6,564 nt of DNA, from NCBI GenBank assembly GCA_022867105.1, contig JALHVH010000001.1:1-6564 (forward strand), given 5' to 3'. The position numbers were made by a program, and so were the translations under genes. Of the stretch, positions 1 to 6,099 are shown piece after piece (position 1 is the first letter of the stretch; each line of letters starts with the position of its first letter). Source of the DNA: Candidatus Aminicenantota bacterium (GTDB lineage: Bacteria; Acidobacteriota; Aminicenantia; Aminicenantales; Saccharicenantaceae). The notes under the pieces are model-generated. The model saw only the letters and a list, made by a program, of their open reading frames with translations. It made no database searches and was not told the DNA's origin.

Positions 1-1
1 G

Positions 2-382
2 GACCAGGCCCGGCAAGAACTGGCTCCGGCCAGGGTTTTCGACCCCCGGGGACAACAAGCCATCAAAACGGAAGCCGCGGCCGTCGAGAAGCGGCAGATT
101 GAAGAAAAGAGACTCTTGGAGATAAGCCAAGCGCAAGAGATCAAAAGCATGCAACAGAAGCGCGACGAGGAGGCACGGAAACTCGGCAACGCCTCTGAAA
201 AAGCCAGGGTCAACAAAGATTTCGAGGCCAAGATCTCTGATTTGAAGAAGAACCATGCCGTCGAGAAGCAGCAGTTGACAGTTCGGCATAAAAACGACAC
301 CGACGAGGTCAAGAAGGTCGAGCAGATCAAGAAGGTCAAGAAGGTCCCGCCAGGCAAAAAGAAAAAGAACAATCAGGAATAG
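2..382 (+). CDS. C-terminal part of a lysine-rich, probably coiled-coil protein of unknown function (partial, runs off the left edge)
   Basis: The frame is open from base 2 to the TAG at 380-382, giving 126 residues. The 5' end lies outside the window. A TTG at 116 could be read as a start, but the upstream codons continue in the same style (…FDPRGQQAIKTEAAAVEKR…), so I take this as the tail of a longer gene. The protein is almost entirely charged or polar (E, K, Q, R, A) with no Cys or Trp. Long stretches have helix- and coiled-coil-like spacing, and it ends in a very basic tail (KKVKKVPPGKKKKNNQE). A 9-base unit AAGAAGGTC occurs three times at 311-346, so part of the tail may have grown by small duplications. 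I recognise no family and assign no function. A likely terminator overlaps the stop, so this gene probably ends its own transcript. Confidence 0.6.
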   Translation, partial: DQARQELAPARVFDPRGQQAIKTEAAAVEKRQIEEKRLLEISQAQEIKSMQQKRDEEARKLGNASEKARVNKDFEAKISDLKKNHAVEKQQLTVRHKNDTDEVKKVEQIKKVKKVPPGKKKKNNQE

Positions 383-408
383 GGCTGGGGTGGGTCGAGC
401 TCTTTTTT
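381..408 (+). terminator. Probable Rho-independent terminator of the first gene
   Basis: AGGGCT (381-386) pairs with AGCTCT (398-403), with one G-U pair, across an 11-nt G-rich loop. The stem is followed directly by a run of T up to 408. It overlaps the TAG stop codon of the upstream gene. The stem is short, so the call is moderate. If correct, the GTG at 390 is inside a terminator and is unlikely to start the next gene. Confidence 0.5.
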
Positions 409-599
409 ATCAACCCCTTCGCGTCGGCCCCGAGAAGCATCCTATCGGGGCCGACGATGAAAAAAGGGCAGCCCGTAAATCGCAGATGCGCGATCCCTGC
501 GTCGGTTTTTCTAACTGGGGTTGCAGCAATCTTCGATATCCCTCCAGGACGGAGCACGAAAAACAACGTTTTCGCGGTTTCAAATGGAAATTCGCGCAG
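409..599. other. Inverted-repeat-rich intergenic element of unknown nature
   Basis: This stretch between the first gene's terminator and the likely start of the DUF3943 gene holds several possible hairpins. They are a perfect 12-bp one (422-433/445-456); CGCAG/CTGCG (481-485/497-501); CTCC/GGAG (542-545/551-554); CGAAAA/TTTTCG (557-562/569-574); and an interrupted one with CGCG (573-576/593-596) and TTTC/GAAA (578-581/587-590) arms. The last two share bases and cannot both form. Frames stay open across it on both strands, including a 56-codon plus-strand frame from ATG 457 and a 76-codon minus-strand frame from 566 to 336. I see no ribosome binding site that favours any of them. It could be a repeat element, a structured leader or small RNA, or the odd N-terminus of the next gene. 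I cannot identify it. Confidence 0.4.
422..456. repeat. Perfect 12-bp inverted repeat with an 11-nt loop
   Basis: CGTCGGCCCCGA (422-433) is the exact reverse complement of TCGGGGCCGACG (445-456). The loop is GAAGCATCCTA. Neither side is followed by an immediate T-run in the transcript sense, so it is not a standard intrinsic terminator. It is the strongest hairpin I found in the intergenic parts of the window. Confidence 0.8.
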
Positions 600-2138
600 A
601 TGGCCTTGGTCTGTTTCGCGGCCTTAATCAGTAGCGGATCACTCGCGTACGGGCGCCTATTATCCGAGAACAACGATCCTCCGCGACCGCGATGGCAACA
701 ACTTCCGCAAGCCTATGCTGCGAATTTTTATTTATCTTCTTTTCGAACAAGCACCGACAGCGTGAATGGAGGCGGCTCGGGGCCCATAACATTTTCTTTC
801 CAACAACAGCCGTTCATCGAGCCGCCCGTTCGGTTGCGGGATGACGACCCAGAGTATAACAAGAAATCTCCTCTGTGGACGGTTGCTCTCAGGGTTGTCT
901 CAACCGATGTTCTTACATGGGCGGTTGATCGGTTTATTTTTAATTATTCTTGGTCGCACATAGGACCTCAGAGCTGGAAACAGAACCTAAAAACGGGCTG
1001 GGAATGGGATGCAGACAGGTTGAGTATGAATTTTTTCTTTCATCCCTATTCCGGGGGCGCTTTTTTTAATTCCGCTCGTGCGAACGGATATCGTTACTTC
1101 GAATCCGTGCCTTTTGTCTTTTTCGGCAGTTTGATGTGGGAGTATTTCGGAGAAACGACGCTGCCGGCATATAACGATATTATCAACACGACTGCCAGCG
1201 GCGCATTATTTGGAGAAATCCTTTACAGATTAACTTCGAATATCCTGGATGATCGAACGACCGGGACGGAGAGATTTTTCCGGGAATTTGCGGCTGCGAT
1301 TCTTAGCCCCGGGAGAGCTATCAGCAGGCTTTTGCAGGGAAAGCTGACAAGAGTCACTCCGAAAGAGGTCTATCAAAAAGAACCGCTCAATATGACGTTG
1401 GCCGCTGGGGCGCATTACTTCAATAAGGGGACGAGCTTCGGGACGGGCAGCGTAAGCGCAATTTTCAATATTCATCTCGATTATGGAGATCCGTTCGAAA
1501 TACGACTCCGAAAGCCTTTCGATGTCTTCAAGCTTCGGATAGATCTCAGTTACGGAAAAAATGTGGGAAAGAAATATCTGGACAATGTCATCGGATATGG
1601 TCTTTTATTCGGCAAGACGGTTCACTCCGGGAATATGGATATTCTGATCGGGGCATTTCAACATTATAACTACTGGGACAGCAAGATTTTCGAAATCAGC
1701 GCTCTAGGCTTCGGTGGAGGAATCATTGCGAAATGGCAGTTGTCCAAGAATTCCAATCTTCAATCCGCATTCCATCTCGGGCTCATCCCTCTCAGCGCAA
1801 GCAATTCGCCATATGTTGATATTGTGGAGGCCGGGATCCATGGCCGCAATTATGATTATTCCGGCGGGGGTGAAGCCAAGTTTGAGGGCACTCTCAATCT
1901 TGGGAAAAAGGGACAAGTGACGGCGATCTATTACCTTTATGGGCTTCATACGTATATCGGACCGGCTGGAAACAAAATCATCAGCATATTCAAACCCAGA
2001 ATTGCCGTCAAACTTTTCAGCAATCTCAGCCTTGGATTTGAATATTTGTATCATCACAAGAACAGCCAGTTTCGAGATTTCCCGGATGTTCACAAAAACA
2101 ACAGCGAGCAGAAACTTTATCTGATGCTGTATTTTTAA
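600..2138 (+). CDS. DUF3943-family exported protein, probable outer-membrane beta-barrel
   Basis: With the ATG at 600 the product is 512 residues. Residues 1-18 (MALVCFAALISSGSLAYG) form a hydrophobic, signal-peptide-like segment, though it lacks the usual positive n-region. The frame stays open upstream, so GTG 390 (582 residues) and ATG 486 (550 residues) are alternatives. I reject 390 because it lies in a terminator. ATG 486 would add the basic FRGFKWKF segment but also a long, atypical extension through the inverted-repeat region. No start has a good ribosome binding site. Residues about 95-220 match the DUF3943 pattern as I know it: FFFHPYSGGAFFNSARANGY (145-164), MWEYFGE (179-185) and NDIINTTASGALFGEILYR (192-210). 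The C-terminal half alternates polar and hydrophobic/aromatic residues like beta-strands and ends in YLMLYF, whose final Phe is typical of outer-membrane barrels. The molecular role is unknown. GC is clearly lower than in the minus-strand genes (about 42% at 1021-1080), which suggests transfer or different constraint. Confidence 0.82.
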   Translation: MALVCFAALISSGSLAYGRLLSENNDPPRPRWQQLPQAYAANFYLSSFRTSTDSVNGGGSGPITFSFQQQPFIEPPVRLRDDDPEYNKKSPLWTVALRVVSTDVLTWAVDRFIFNYSWSHIGPQSWKQNLKTGWEWDADRLSMNFFFHPYSGGAFFNSARANGYRYFESVPFVFFGSLMWEYFGETTLPAYNDIINTTASGALFGEILYRLTSNILDDRTTGTERFFREFAAAILSPGRAISRLLQGKLTRVTPKEVYQKEPLNMTLAAGAHYFNKGTSFGTGSVSAIFNIHLDYGDPFEIRLRKPFDVFKLRIDLSYGKNVGKKYLDNVIGYGLLFGKTVHSGNMDILIGAFQHYNYWDSKIFEISALGFGGGIIAKWQLSKNSNLQSAFHLGLIPLSASNSPYVDIVEAGIHGRNYDYSGGGEAKFEGTLNLGKKGQVTAIYYLYGLHTYIGPAGNKIISIFKPRIAVKLFSNLSLGFEYLYHHKNSQFRDFPDVHKNNSEQKLYLMLYF

Positions 2139-2172
2139 ATTCACGCCTTGTTTATATGAATAACAGGAATAC

Positions 2173-2197
2173 TTGTTGGCGCGGGAAGCCCGAACAA
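2173..2197. terminator. Weak hairpin between converging transcripts, possible terminator
   Basis: TTGTT (2173-2177) pairs with AACAA (2193-2197), enclosing CGGG-AAG-CCCG (2182-2192). Four bases (GGCG) bulge on the left arm. It lies between the DUF3943 stop (+) and the tRNA-Arg 3' end (-), where a shared terminator would be expected. There is no clean T-tract on either side, so confidence is low. Confidence 0.28.
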
Positions 2198-2244
2198 AAT
2201 GAATAGTTTAAAGGAAAACGACAGATAATAAAGGAGAATAGGAG

Positions 2245-2318
2245 CGCGCCTGGAGAGACTCGAACTCCCGACCCGCTGCTTAGAAGGCAGCTGCTCTGTC
2301 CAGCTGAGCTACAGGCGC
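2245..2318 (-). tRNA. tRNA-Arg (anticodon TCT)
   Basis: Read on the minus strand, a complete 74-nt cloverleaf folds. The acceptor stem is GCGCCTG/CAGGCGC with discriminator G, the D-stem GCTC/GAGC, and the anticodon stem GCTGC/GCAGC. The loop CTTCTAA gives anticodon TCT, reading AGA (and AGG by wobble). The T-arm GGGAG-TTCGAGT-CTCTC has one G-U pair. The 3' CCA is not encoded (CTC follows), so it must be added by CCA nucleotidyltransferase. It lies 120 bp downstream of tRNA-Pro on the same strand. Confidence 0.97.
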
Positions 2319-2339
2319 ACCCGAACCGTCTGGTAACTC

Positions 2340-2366
2340 ATAACATGATAAAGCCGTGGGTATCAA
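2340..2366 (-). promoter_or_regulatory. Possible sigma70-type promoter for tRNA-Arg
   Basis: On the minus strand a TTGATA (-35-like, 2366-2361) is followed after 15 nt by TGTTAT (-10-like, 2345-2340). That is about 21 nt upstream of the mature 5' end at 2318. The -10 matches only 4 of 6 consensus bases and the spacer is shorter than the usual 17. The pair is plausible only because of its position in AT-richer DNA between the two tRNAs. Confidence 0.3.
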
Positions 2367-2438
2367 TCCGCATGCCTTGGCAAAACCCGGAGCGGCATTC
2401 CCCGCGCCCGCTCACTCAAGCGCGCCCGGCAAGAAAAA

Positions 2439-2513
2439 TCGGGGAGATCGGATTTGAACCGACGACCTCCTGCTCCCAAGGCAGGCGCGCTAACCAGGCT
2501 GCGCCACTCCCCG
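2439..2513 (-). tRNA. tRNA-Pro (anticodon TGG)
   Basis: A 75-nt cloverleaf is complete on the minus strand. The acceptor stem is CGGGGAG/CTCCCCG with discriminator A, and the D-stem GCGC/GCGC carries the loop AGCCTGGTTA. The anticodon stem CCTGC/GCAGG encloses the loop CTTGGGA, giving anticodon TGG (reads CCA/CCG). The T-arm is GTCGG-TTCGAAT-CCGAT. The C at position 1 is typical of tRNA-Pro. CCA is not encoded. A run of five T follows the discriminator base immediately (minus strand, 2438-2434), which might help end or process the transcript. Confidence 0.97.
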
Positions 2514-2590
2514 TACATGCCGCTGAAAACGAATCCGTTGCGAGCGCCTCGGCAGATGCTCACCCTGGTCCCGGAGCGCGGTCATGATAT

Positions 2591-2620
2591 CAAAATAACA
2601 AGGTAGGGTCAAACCACCTT
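2591..2620 (-). terminator. Possible terminator after mutL
   Basis: On the minus strand AAGGT-GG pairs with CC-T-ACCTT (2620-2614 with 2607-2600), with one bulged base and a 6-nt loop. It is followed by GTTATTTTG, a T-rich but interrupted tail. It begins at the mutL stop codon (TAA at 2622-2620). The low stem stability keeps the confidence modest. The tRNAs begin about 100 bp further on, so read-through is possible. Confidence 0.35.
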
Positions 2621-4335
2621 TAATTCCGGCGAAGGCCCTTGTCGATCGTCGCGCGGTCGATCTTGACCACGACGGGCCGGCCGTGGGGGCAGAGCGAGGG
2701 CTGGGAGGTTCTAAAGAGCTCATCGACGAGGTATTCCATCTTGGCCATGGGGAGGACCTCGCCGGCCTTGATCGCCGACTTGCAGGCCATGGCCGCCAGG
2801 AGCTTCTCGCGTCTCCCAGCCGCTTTTTCCCGGCCGACCTCCTCCAACAAACCCAGGAATATCTCCCTGGCTTCTTCAGCCTTGAACACGTCCGGGTGCT
2901 CCTTGAGCGAGTAGCTCCGGCCGCCCATCCCCTCCACGAGAAAGCCGGCGTCCTCGAAGAGCCCCCGGTTCTCCTCGAAGCTCAGCACCCCGGAGGGCGG
3001 GAATTCCATGATGACCGGGATGAGGAGCATCTTCCGCGGCCAGGACCTTTTCCGGTCGACCTCGAGGTATTTCTCGTAAAGGACGCGTTCGTGGGCGTTG
3101 TGCTGGTCGATGACGAAAACCCCTTCGTCCGAGACCGCGACGATATACATGTTCAGATATTGACCCAGGACGGCGGGCCCCGGCCTCGCCGGTTCAGCCT
3201 GGGACGGCTCGAAATTTGCCGGTTCTTCGGGGCGCCTCTTCCGGACGCCCTGGAACGCGGCGAAATCAAGCGGCAGGCCCTCCTCTTCGACCCTCGGCGC
3301 CGGCCCCCGGGGGTCCTTCCCCGGGGAATAGACCTCCTTGATCCCGCTCACCCTCAGGGCCGCCTGCCCGACGCTCCTCAAGACAAGCCGGAAAATCGCC
3401 TGAGGATCCCGAAAGCGAACCTCGGCCTTGGCCGGATGGACGTTGACGTCCACCTCGGAGAACGGCACGCTCAGGAAGAGGAAGGCCTCGGCCGACCGGT
3501 CCTTTTCCAGCATCCCGGAATAAGCCTGGTTCAGGGCGGCCTGGAGCGTGCGGTCCTTGACGGGCCGGGCGTTGACGTAGAAAAACTGGTGGTTCCGGTC
3601 CGCCCTTCCCCGGAGCGGCCTGGACGCGAACCCGCGGACCCCGCACTCCCCTTCCCTGTAGTCGACCTCCATCAGGCCGTCGAGGACCGCCCTCCCGTAG
3701 AGCTGGAAGATCCTCTCCCTGAGGCCCGTCACCTCCGGGCAGCTCAGGACCTCCCGCGGGCCGTGGGCTAGGATAAAACGGACCCCGGGGTAGGCCAGGG
3801 CCGCGTTGGTCAGATATTTAGCGATGAAGCTCAACTCGGACCTGTCGGAGCGGAGGAACTTCCGCCGGGCCGGCAGGTTGAAGAAGAGTTCCCGGACCTC
3901 GACCGACGTCCCTCTGGGGAAAGCGATATCCGTGACGTGCAGGAGCTTGTCCCCCTCCCGTTCGATCTCGGTCCCTCTGTCCCCGTTCCCGTCGAACGTC
4001 TTGAGCGTGAGGCGGGACACGGCCGAGATGCTGGCCAGCGCTTCCCCACGGAAACCGAGGGTGGAGATCCGCTCGAGGTCCTCCTCGCCTGCGATCTTGC
4101 TCGTGGAGTGGCGCCGGAAGCAGAGGGCGGCGTCCTCCGGGGACATGCCCAGGCCGTTGTCCCGGACCTTGATGAGCTTATTCCCGCCGTCGAGGAGATC
4201 GACCCTGATCTCCGTGGCTTCCGCGTCCAGGGAGTTCTCGACGAGCTCCTTGACGACGGAAACCGGCCGTTCAATGACCTCGCCGGCCGCGATCTTCTGG
4301 GCAAGCTCGGGCGGAAGGATATGTATGCGTTTCAT
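2620..4335 (-). CDS. mutL: DNA mismatch repair protein MutL
   Basis: MutL couples MutS mismatch recognition to strand incision. I start it at ATG 4335 (571 residues) because MKRIHILPPELAQKIAAGEVI aligns with known MutL starts. A TTG at 4344, overlapping the mtaB stop, would add three residues. The N-terminal GHKL ATPase shows KELVEN (Glu30 as probable general base, Asn34 for Mg), DNGLGM (59-64) and GFRGEAL (94-100). RELFFNLPARRKF lies near 148-160, and NVHPAK (298-303) ends the transducer domain. A short Pro/Glu-rich linker (about 335-390) leads to the C-terminal dimerisation and endonuclease domain. That domain has DQHNAHERVLYE (410-421), ACKSAIKAG (517-525) and CPHGRP (549-554). These are the metal-binding motifs of MutL proteins that nick DNA themselves, as in bacteria lacking MutH. 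The usual DQHA reads DQHN here. The start lies 5 nt after the mtaB stop, so translation is probably coupled. Confidence 0.97.
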   Translation of the reverse strand: MKRIHILPPELAQKIAAGEVIERPVSVVKELVENSLDAEATEIRVDLLDGGNKLIKVRDNGLGMSPEDAALCFRRHSTSKIAGEEDLERISTLGFRGEALASISAVSRLTLKTFDGNGDRGTEIEREGDKLLHVTDIAFPRGTSVEVRELFFNLPARRKFLRSDRSELSFIAKYLTNAALAYPGVRFILAHGPREVLSCPEVTGLRERIFQLYGRAVLDGLMEVDYREGECGVRGFASRPLRGRADRNHQFFYVNARPVKDRTLQAALNQAYSGMLEKDRSAEAFLFLSVPFSEVDVNVHPAKAEVRFRDPQAIFRLVLRSVGQAALRVSGIKEVYSPGKDPRGPAPRVEEEGLPLDFAAFQGVRKRRPEEPANFEPSQAEPARPGPAVLGQYLNMYIVAVSDEGVFVIDQHNAHERVLYEKYLEVDRKRSWPRKMLLIPVIMEFPPSGVLSFEENRGLFEDAGFLVEGMGGRSYSLKEHPDVFKAEEAREIFLGLLEEVGREKAAGRREKLLAAMACKSAIKAGEVLPMAKMEYLVDELFRTSQPSLCPHGRPVVVKIDRATIDKGLRRN

Positions 4336-4340
4336 CGTTC

Positions 4341-5609
4341 TCAACCGATCGTGCCTGTTGGCCCGAGGGATACGACACCGGTCGTCTCCTGAAGCGTAGC
4401 GGCCGTTATCCGCACCTTGACGATCTCCCGCCGGGCGGCGGGGCAGTCCGGAACCCGGACCCGGATGGAGTTCCCCGTCAGGACCTCGGCCTCCCGGCCT
4501 TTCTTCGCGATCACCACGGCTTCGAGCTCCTGCCCGACGAAGTGTCTTCGGAAATCCAGATTCTTTTCCGCCGACATCTCCCTCAGGACCGCGGCCCTTT
4601 CCGTCTTAATCCTTTCGCCGACCGGCGCCATCCGGGCGGCTTCGGTCCCCTCCCTCGGCGAATAAGGGAACACGTGGAAATAATCCAGGGGCGCCCGGCC
4701 CAGGAAATCGCGCGTCCGCTCGAAATCCTCGTCGCTCTCCCCCGGGAACCCGACAATGATGTCGGCGCCGAGCGCGGCGTCGGGCGAGAGGCGGCGAAGA
4801 TTTTCCAGGACCCTGGCGTATCGACTCCGGCCCGCGCCCCGCCCCATCATCCCCAAGACTCGGTCCGAACCGCTCTGCAAGGACAAGTGAACGTGCGGGC
4901 ATATCCAAGGGCTTGTCGCGACATGTTCGACGAGCGCATCGTCCAATAGGCGCGGGTCGAGGGAGCTCAACCGGACCCTGCCGAGGCCCTCGATCGCTTC
5001 GATCCCGCGGAGAAGACCGAGGAGCGATCCGCGCGGCTCAAGGTCGAATCCGTAGGAGGAGAGGTGGATCCCCGCCAGGACGATCTCCCGGTAGCCCCGC
5101 GCCGCGAGGTCTCCGACCCGCACCAGGACTTGCTCCGGACGAACGCTCACGCTTTTCCCCCGGACACTCGGGATGACACAAAACGAACAGTGGAAATCGC
5201 AGCCGTCCTGGATTTTGACCTGGGCCCGGGCCCGATAGGGGGCGATGTCATCTGCCCCCTCAGGAGCTCCCGTCGATTGGATGAGCTTCCCCGCGAGATC
5301 GCCCTTTTCCGCGTTGCCGACGACCATCCAGACGCCGGGCATTTCGCCCAGTTCCCCGCCGGCCCGTTCGGCCAGGCAGCCCGTCACGACCAGGCGGGCC
5401 TTCGGGTTCCGGCGCGCGACCTTGTGAATGAACCGCTTGACGTCTCGGTCCGCCCTTCCGGTGAGGGTGCACGAATTGACGAGGACGTAGTCGCTCTGTT
5501 CCCAGGCGTCCCCGACCGCAAGCCCGTGATTCCGGAATTCCTCGGCCCAGGCGAACGCCTCGGCCTGGTTGACCCGGCAGCCGAAGTTGCGTATGGAAAA
5601 AGAGGTCAT
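4341..5609 (-). CDS. mtaB: tRNA t6A37 methylthiotransferase MtaB (radical SAM)
   Basis: MtaB converts t6A to ms2t6A at position 37 of ANN-decoding tRNAs, using S-adenosylmethionine and two 4Fe-4S clusters. The product is 422 residues, normal for the family. The N-terminal methylthiotransferase domain supplies three Cys: NFGCRVNQ (C11), NSCTLT (C47) and VTGCLAE (C78). The radical-SAM motif CxxxCxxC is DGCDFHCSFC (C137, C141, C144). Downstream conserved pieces include LAGIHLSSYG (178-187), HLSLQSGSD (241-249) and ADIIVGFPGE (282-291). A TRAM-like RNA-binding domain covers about 355-415. The GCRVNQ signature fits MtaB better than MiaB (GCQMN) or RimO (GCPKN), so the subfamily call is good but not certain. 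The ATG overlaps the purE stop (ATGA, 4 nt), and mutL starts just downstream, so it is the third gene of the cluster. No strong ribosome binding site is visible, which fits translational coupling. Confidence 0.92.
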   Translation of the reverse strand: MTSFSIRNFGCRVNQAEAFAWAEEFRNHGLAVGDAWEQSDYVLVNSCTLTGRADRDVKRFIHKVARRNPKARLVVTGCLAERAGGELGEMPGVWMVVGNAEKGDLAGKLIQSTGAPEGADDIAPYRARAQVKIQDGCDFHCSFCVIPSVRGKSVSVRPEQVLVRVGDLAARGYREIVLAGIHLSSYGFDLEPRGSLLGLLRGIEAIEGLGRVRLSSLDPRLLDDALVEHVATSPWICPHVHLSLQSGSDRVLGMMGRGAGRSRYARVLENLRRLSPDAALGADIIVGFPGESDEDFERTRDFLGRAPLDYFHVFPYSPREGTEAARMAPVGERIKTERAAVLREMSAEKNLDFRRHFVGQELEAVVIAKKGREAEVLTGNSIRVRVPDCPAARREIVKVRITAATLQETTGVVSLGPTGTIG

Positions 5610-6097
5610 GCCTTGTCTTGGACCTTCCTTGAGCTCGCTTCGATATCTTCGGCCATTTTTTTCCGATGGGCGGCCAGTTTCTTCCGGAGCCCGGCGTCGT
5701 TCAGGGCCAGGATCTGGACGGCCAGGAGGGCCGCGTTGGCCCCTCCCGCCTTCCCGAGCGCAACCGTGGCCACCGGGATGCCCTTGGGCATCTGGACGGT
5801 GGACAACAGGGCGTCCATTCCCGCCAGCGCCGCGCTCTCCACCGGCACGCCGATGACCGGACGGACCGTGTGGGCGGCGACGACACCGGCCAGGTGGGCG
5901 GCATTGCCGGCGACCGCGATGAAGACCTCCGTCCCCTTCTTCTCGGCTTCCCTGACTAGCTTCAGCGTCCGCTCCGGCGAACGGTGGGCCGAGGTCACTT
6001 CGAGGTCGAACGGCACGCCGAACTCCTTCAGGATTTCCAGGCCGTCCTTGATGACGTCAAAATCGGACCCGCTTCCCAGGAATATCGTCACGTTCAT
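5606..6097 (-). CDS. purE: N5-carboxyaminoimidazole ribonucleotide mutase PurE (class I)
   Basis: PurE rearranges N5-CAIR to CAIR in de novo purine synthesis and works as a cytoplasmic octamer. The product is 163 residues, normal for class I. Visible motifs are the phosphate-binding LGSGSD (7-12), SAHR (36-39, His38 as catalytic acid/base), AGNAAHL (63-69), PVIGVP (80-85) and STVQMPKGIPVAT. AAHL and SAHR indicate class I, which works on the PurK product, rather than the class II AIR carboxylase. AGNAAHLAG departs slightly from the common AGGAAHLPG. The start is ATG 6097 because GGGAGG (6110-6105) lies 7 nt upstream. A TTG at 6103 would be only 1 nt from it. The gene begins 2 nt after the purD stop and its own stop overlaps the mtaB start. 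purK is not in the window. Confidence 0.97.
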   Translation of the reverse strand: MNVTIFLGSGSDFDVIKDGLEILKEFGVPFDLEVTSAHRSPERTLKLVREAEKKGTEVFIAVAGNAAHLAGVVAAHTVRPVIGVPVESAALAGMDALLSTVQMPKGIPVATVALGKAGGANAALLAVQILALNDAGLRKKLAAHRKKMAEDIEASSRKVQDKA

Positions 6098-6099
6098 GG

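Noticed and set aside
457..627. 56-codon plus-strand frame from ATG 457 considered as a small protein gene
   Set aside because: It has no positioned ribosome binding site, it overlaps other open frames on both strands, and it starts at the foot of the 12-bp hairpin. It is kept only as part of the unexplained element.
1704..2144. 146-codon minus-strand frame opposite the DUF3943 gene
   Set aside because: It is antisense to the C-terminal beta-strand region of a better-supported gene, with no ribosome binding site or recognisable motif.
2401..2430. CGCGC/GCGCG inverted repeat and repeated GCGCCCG between the tRNAs, considered as a terminator or repeat array
   Set aside because: The stem is only 5 bp in very GC-rich DNA, has no T-tract, and the repeat occurs just twice.
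2363..2563. 66-codon minus-strand frame
   Set aside because: It reads through tRNA-Pro on the sense strand and has no protein family features.
2345..2587. 80-codon plus-strand frame (…GFEPTTSCSQGRRANQAAPLP…)
   Set aside because: This is the antisense translation of tRNA-Pro, a common false protein call.
2683..3771. 362-codon plus-strand open frame opposite mutL
   Set aside because: It is a shadow of the high-GC mutL gene. Its translation is low-complexity (R, P, D, L-rich), matches no family I know, and lies antisense to strongly conserved MutL motifs.
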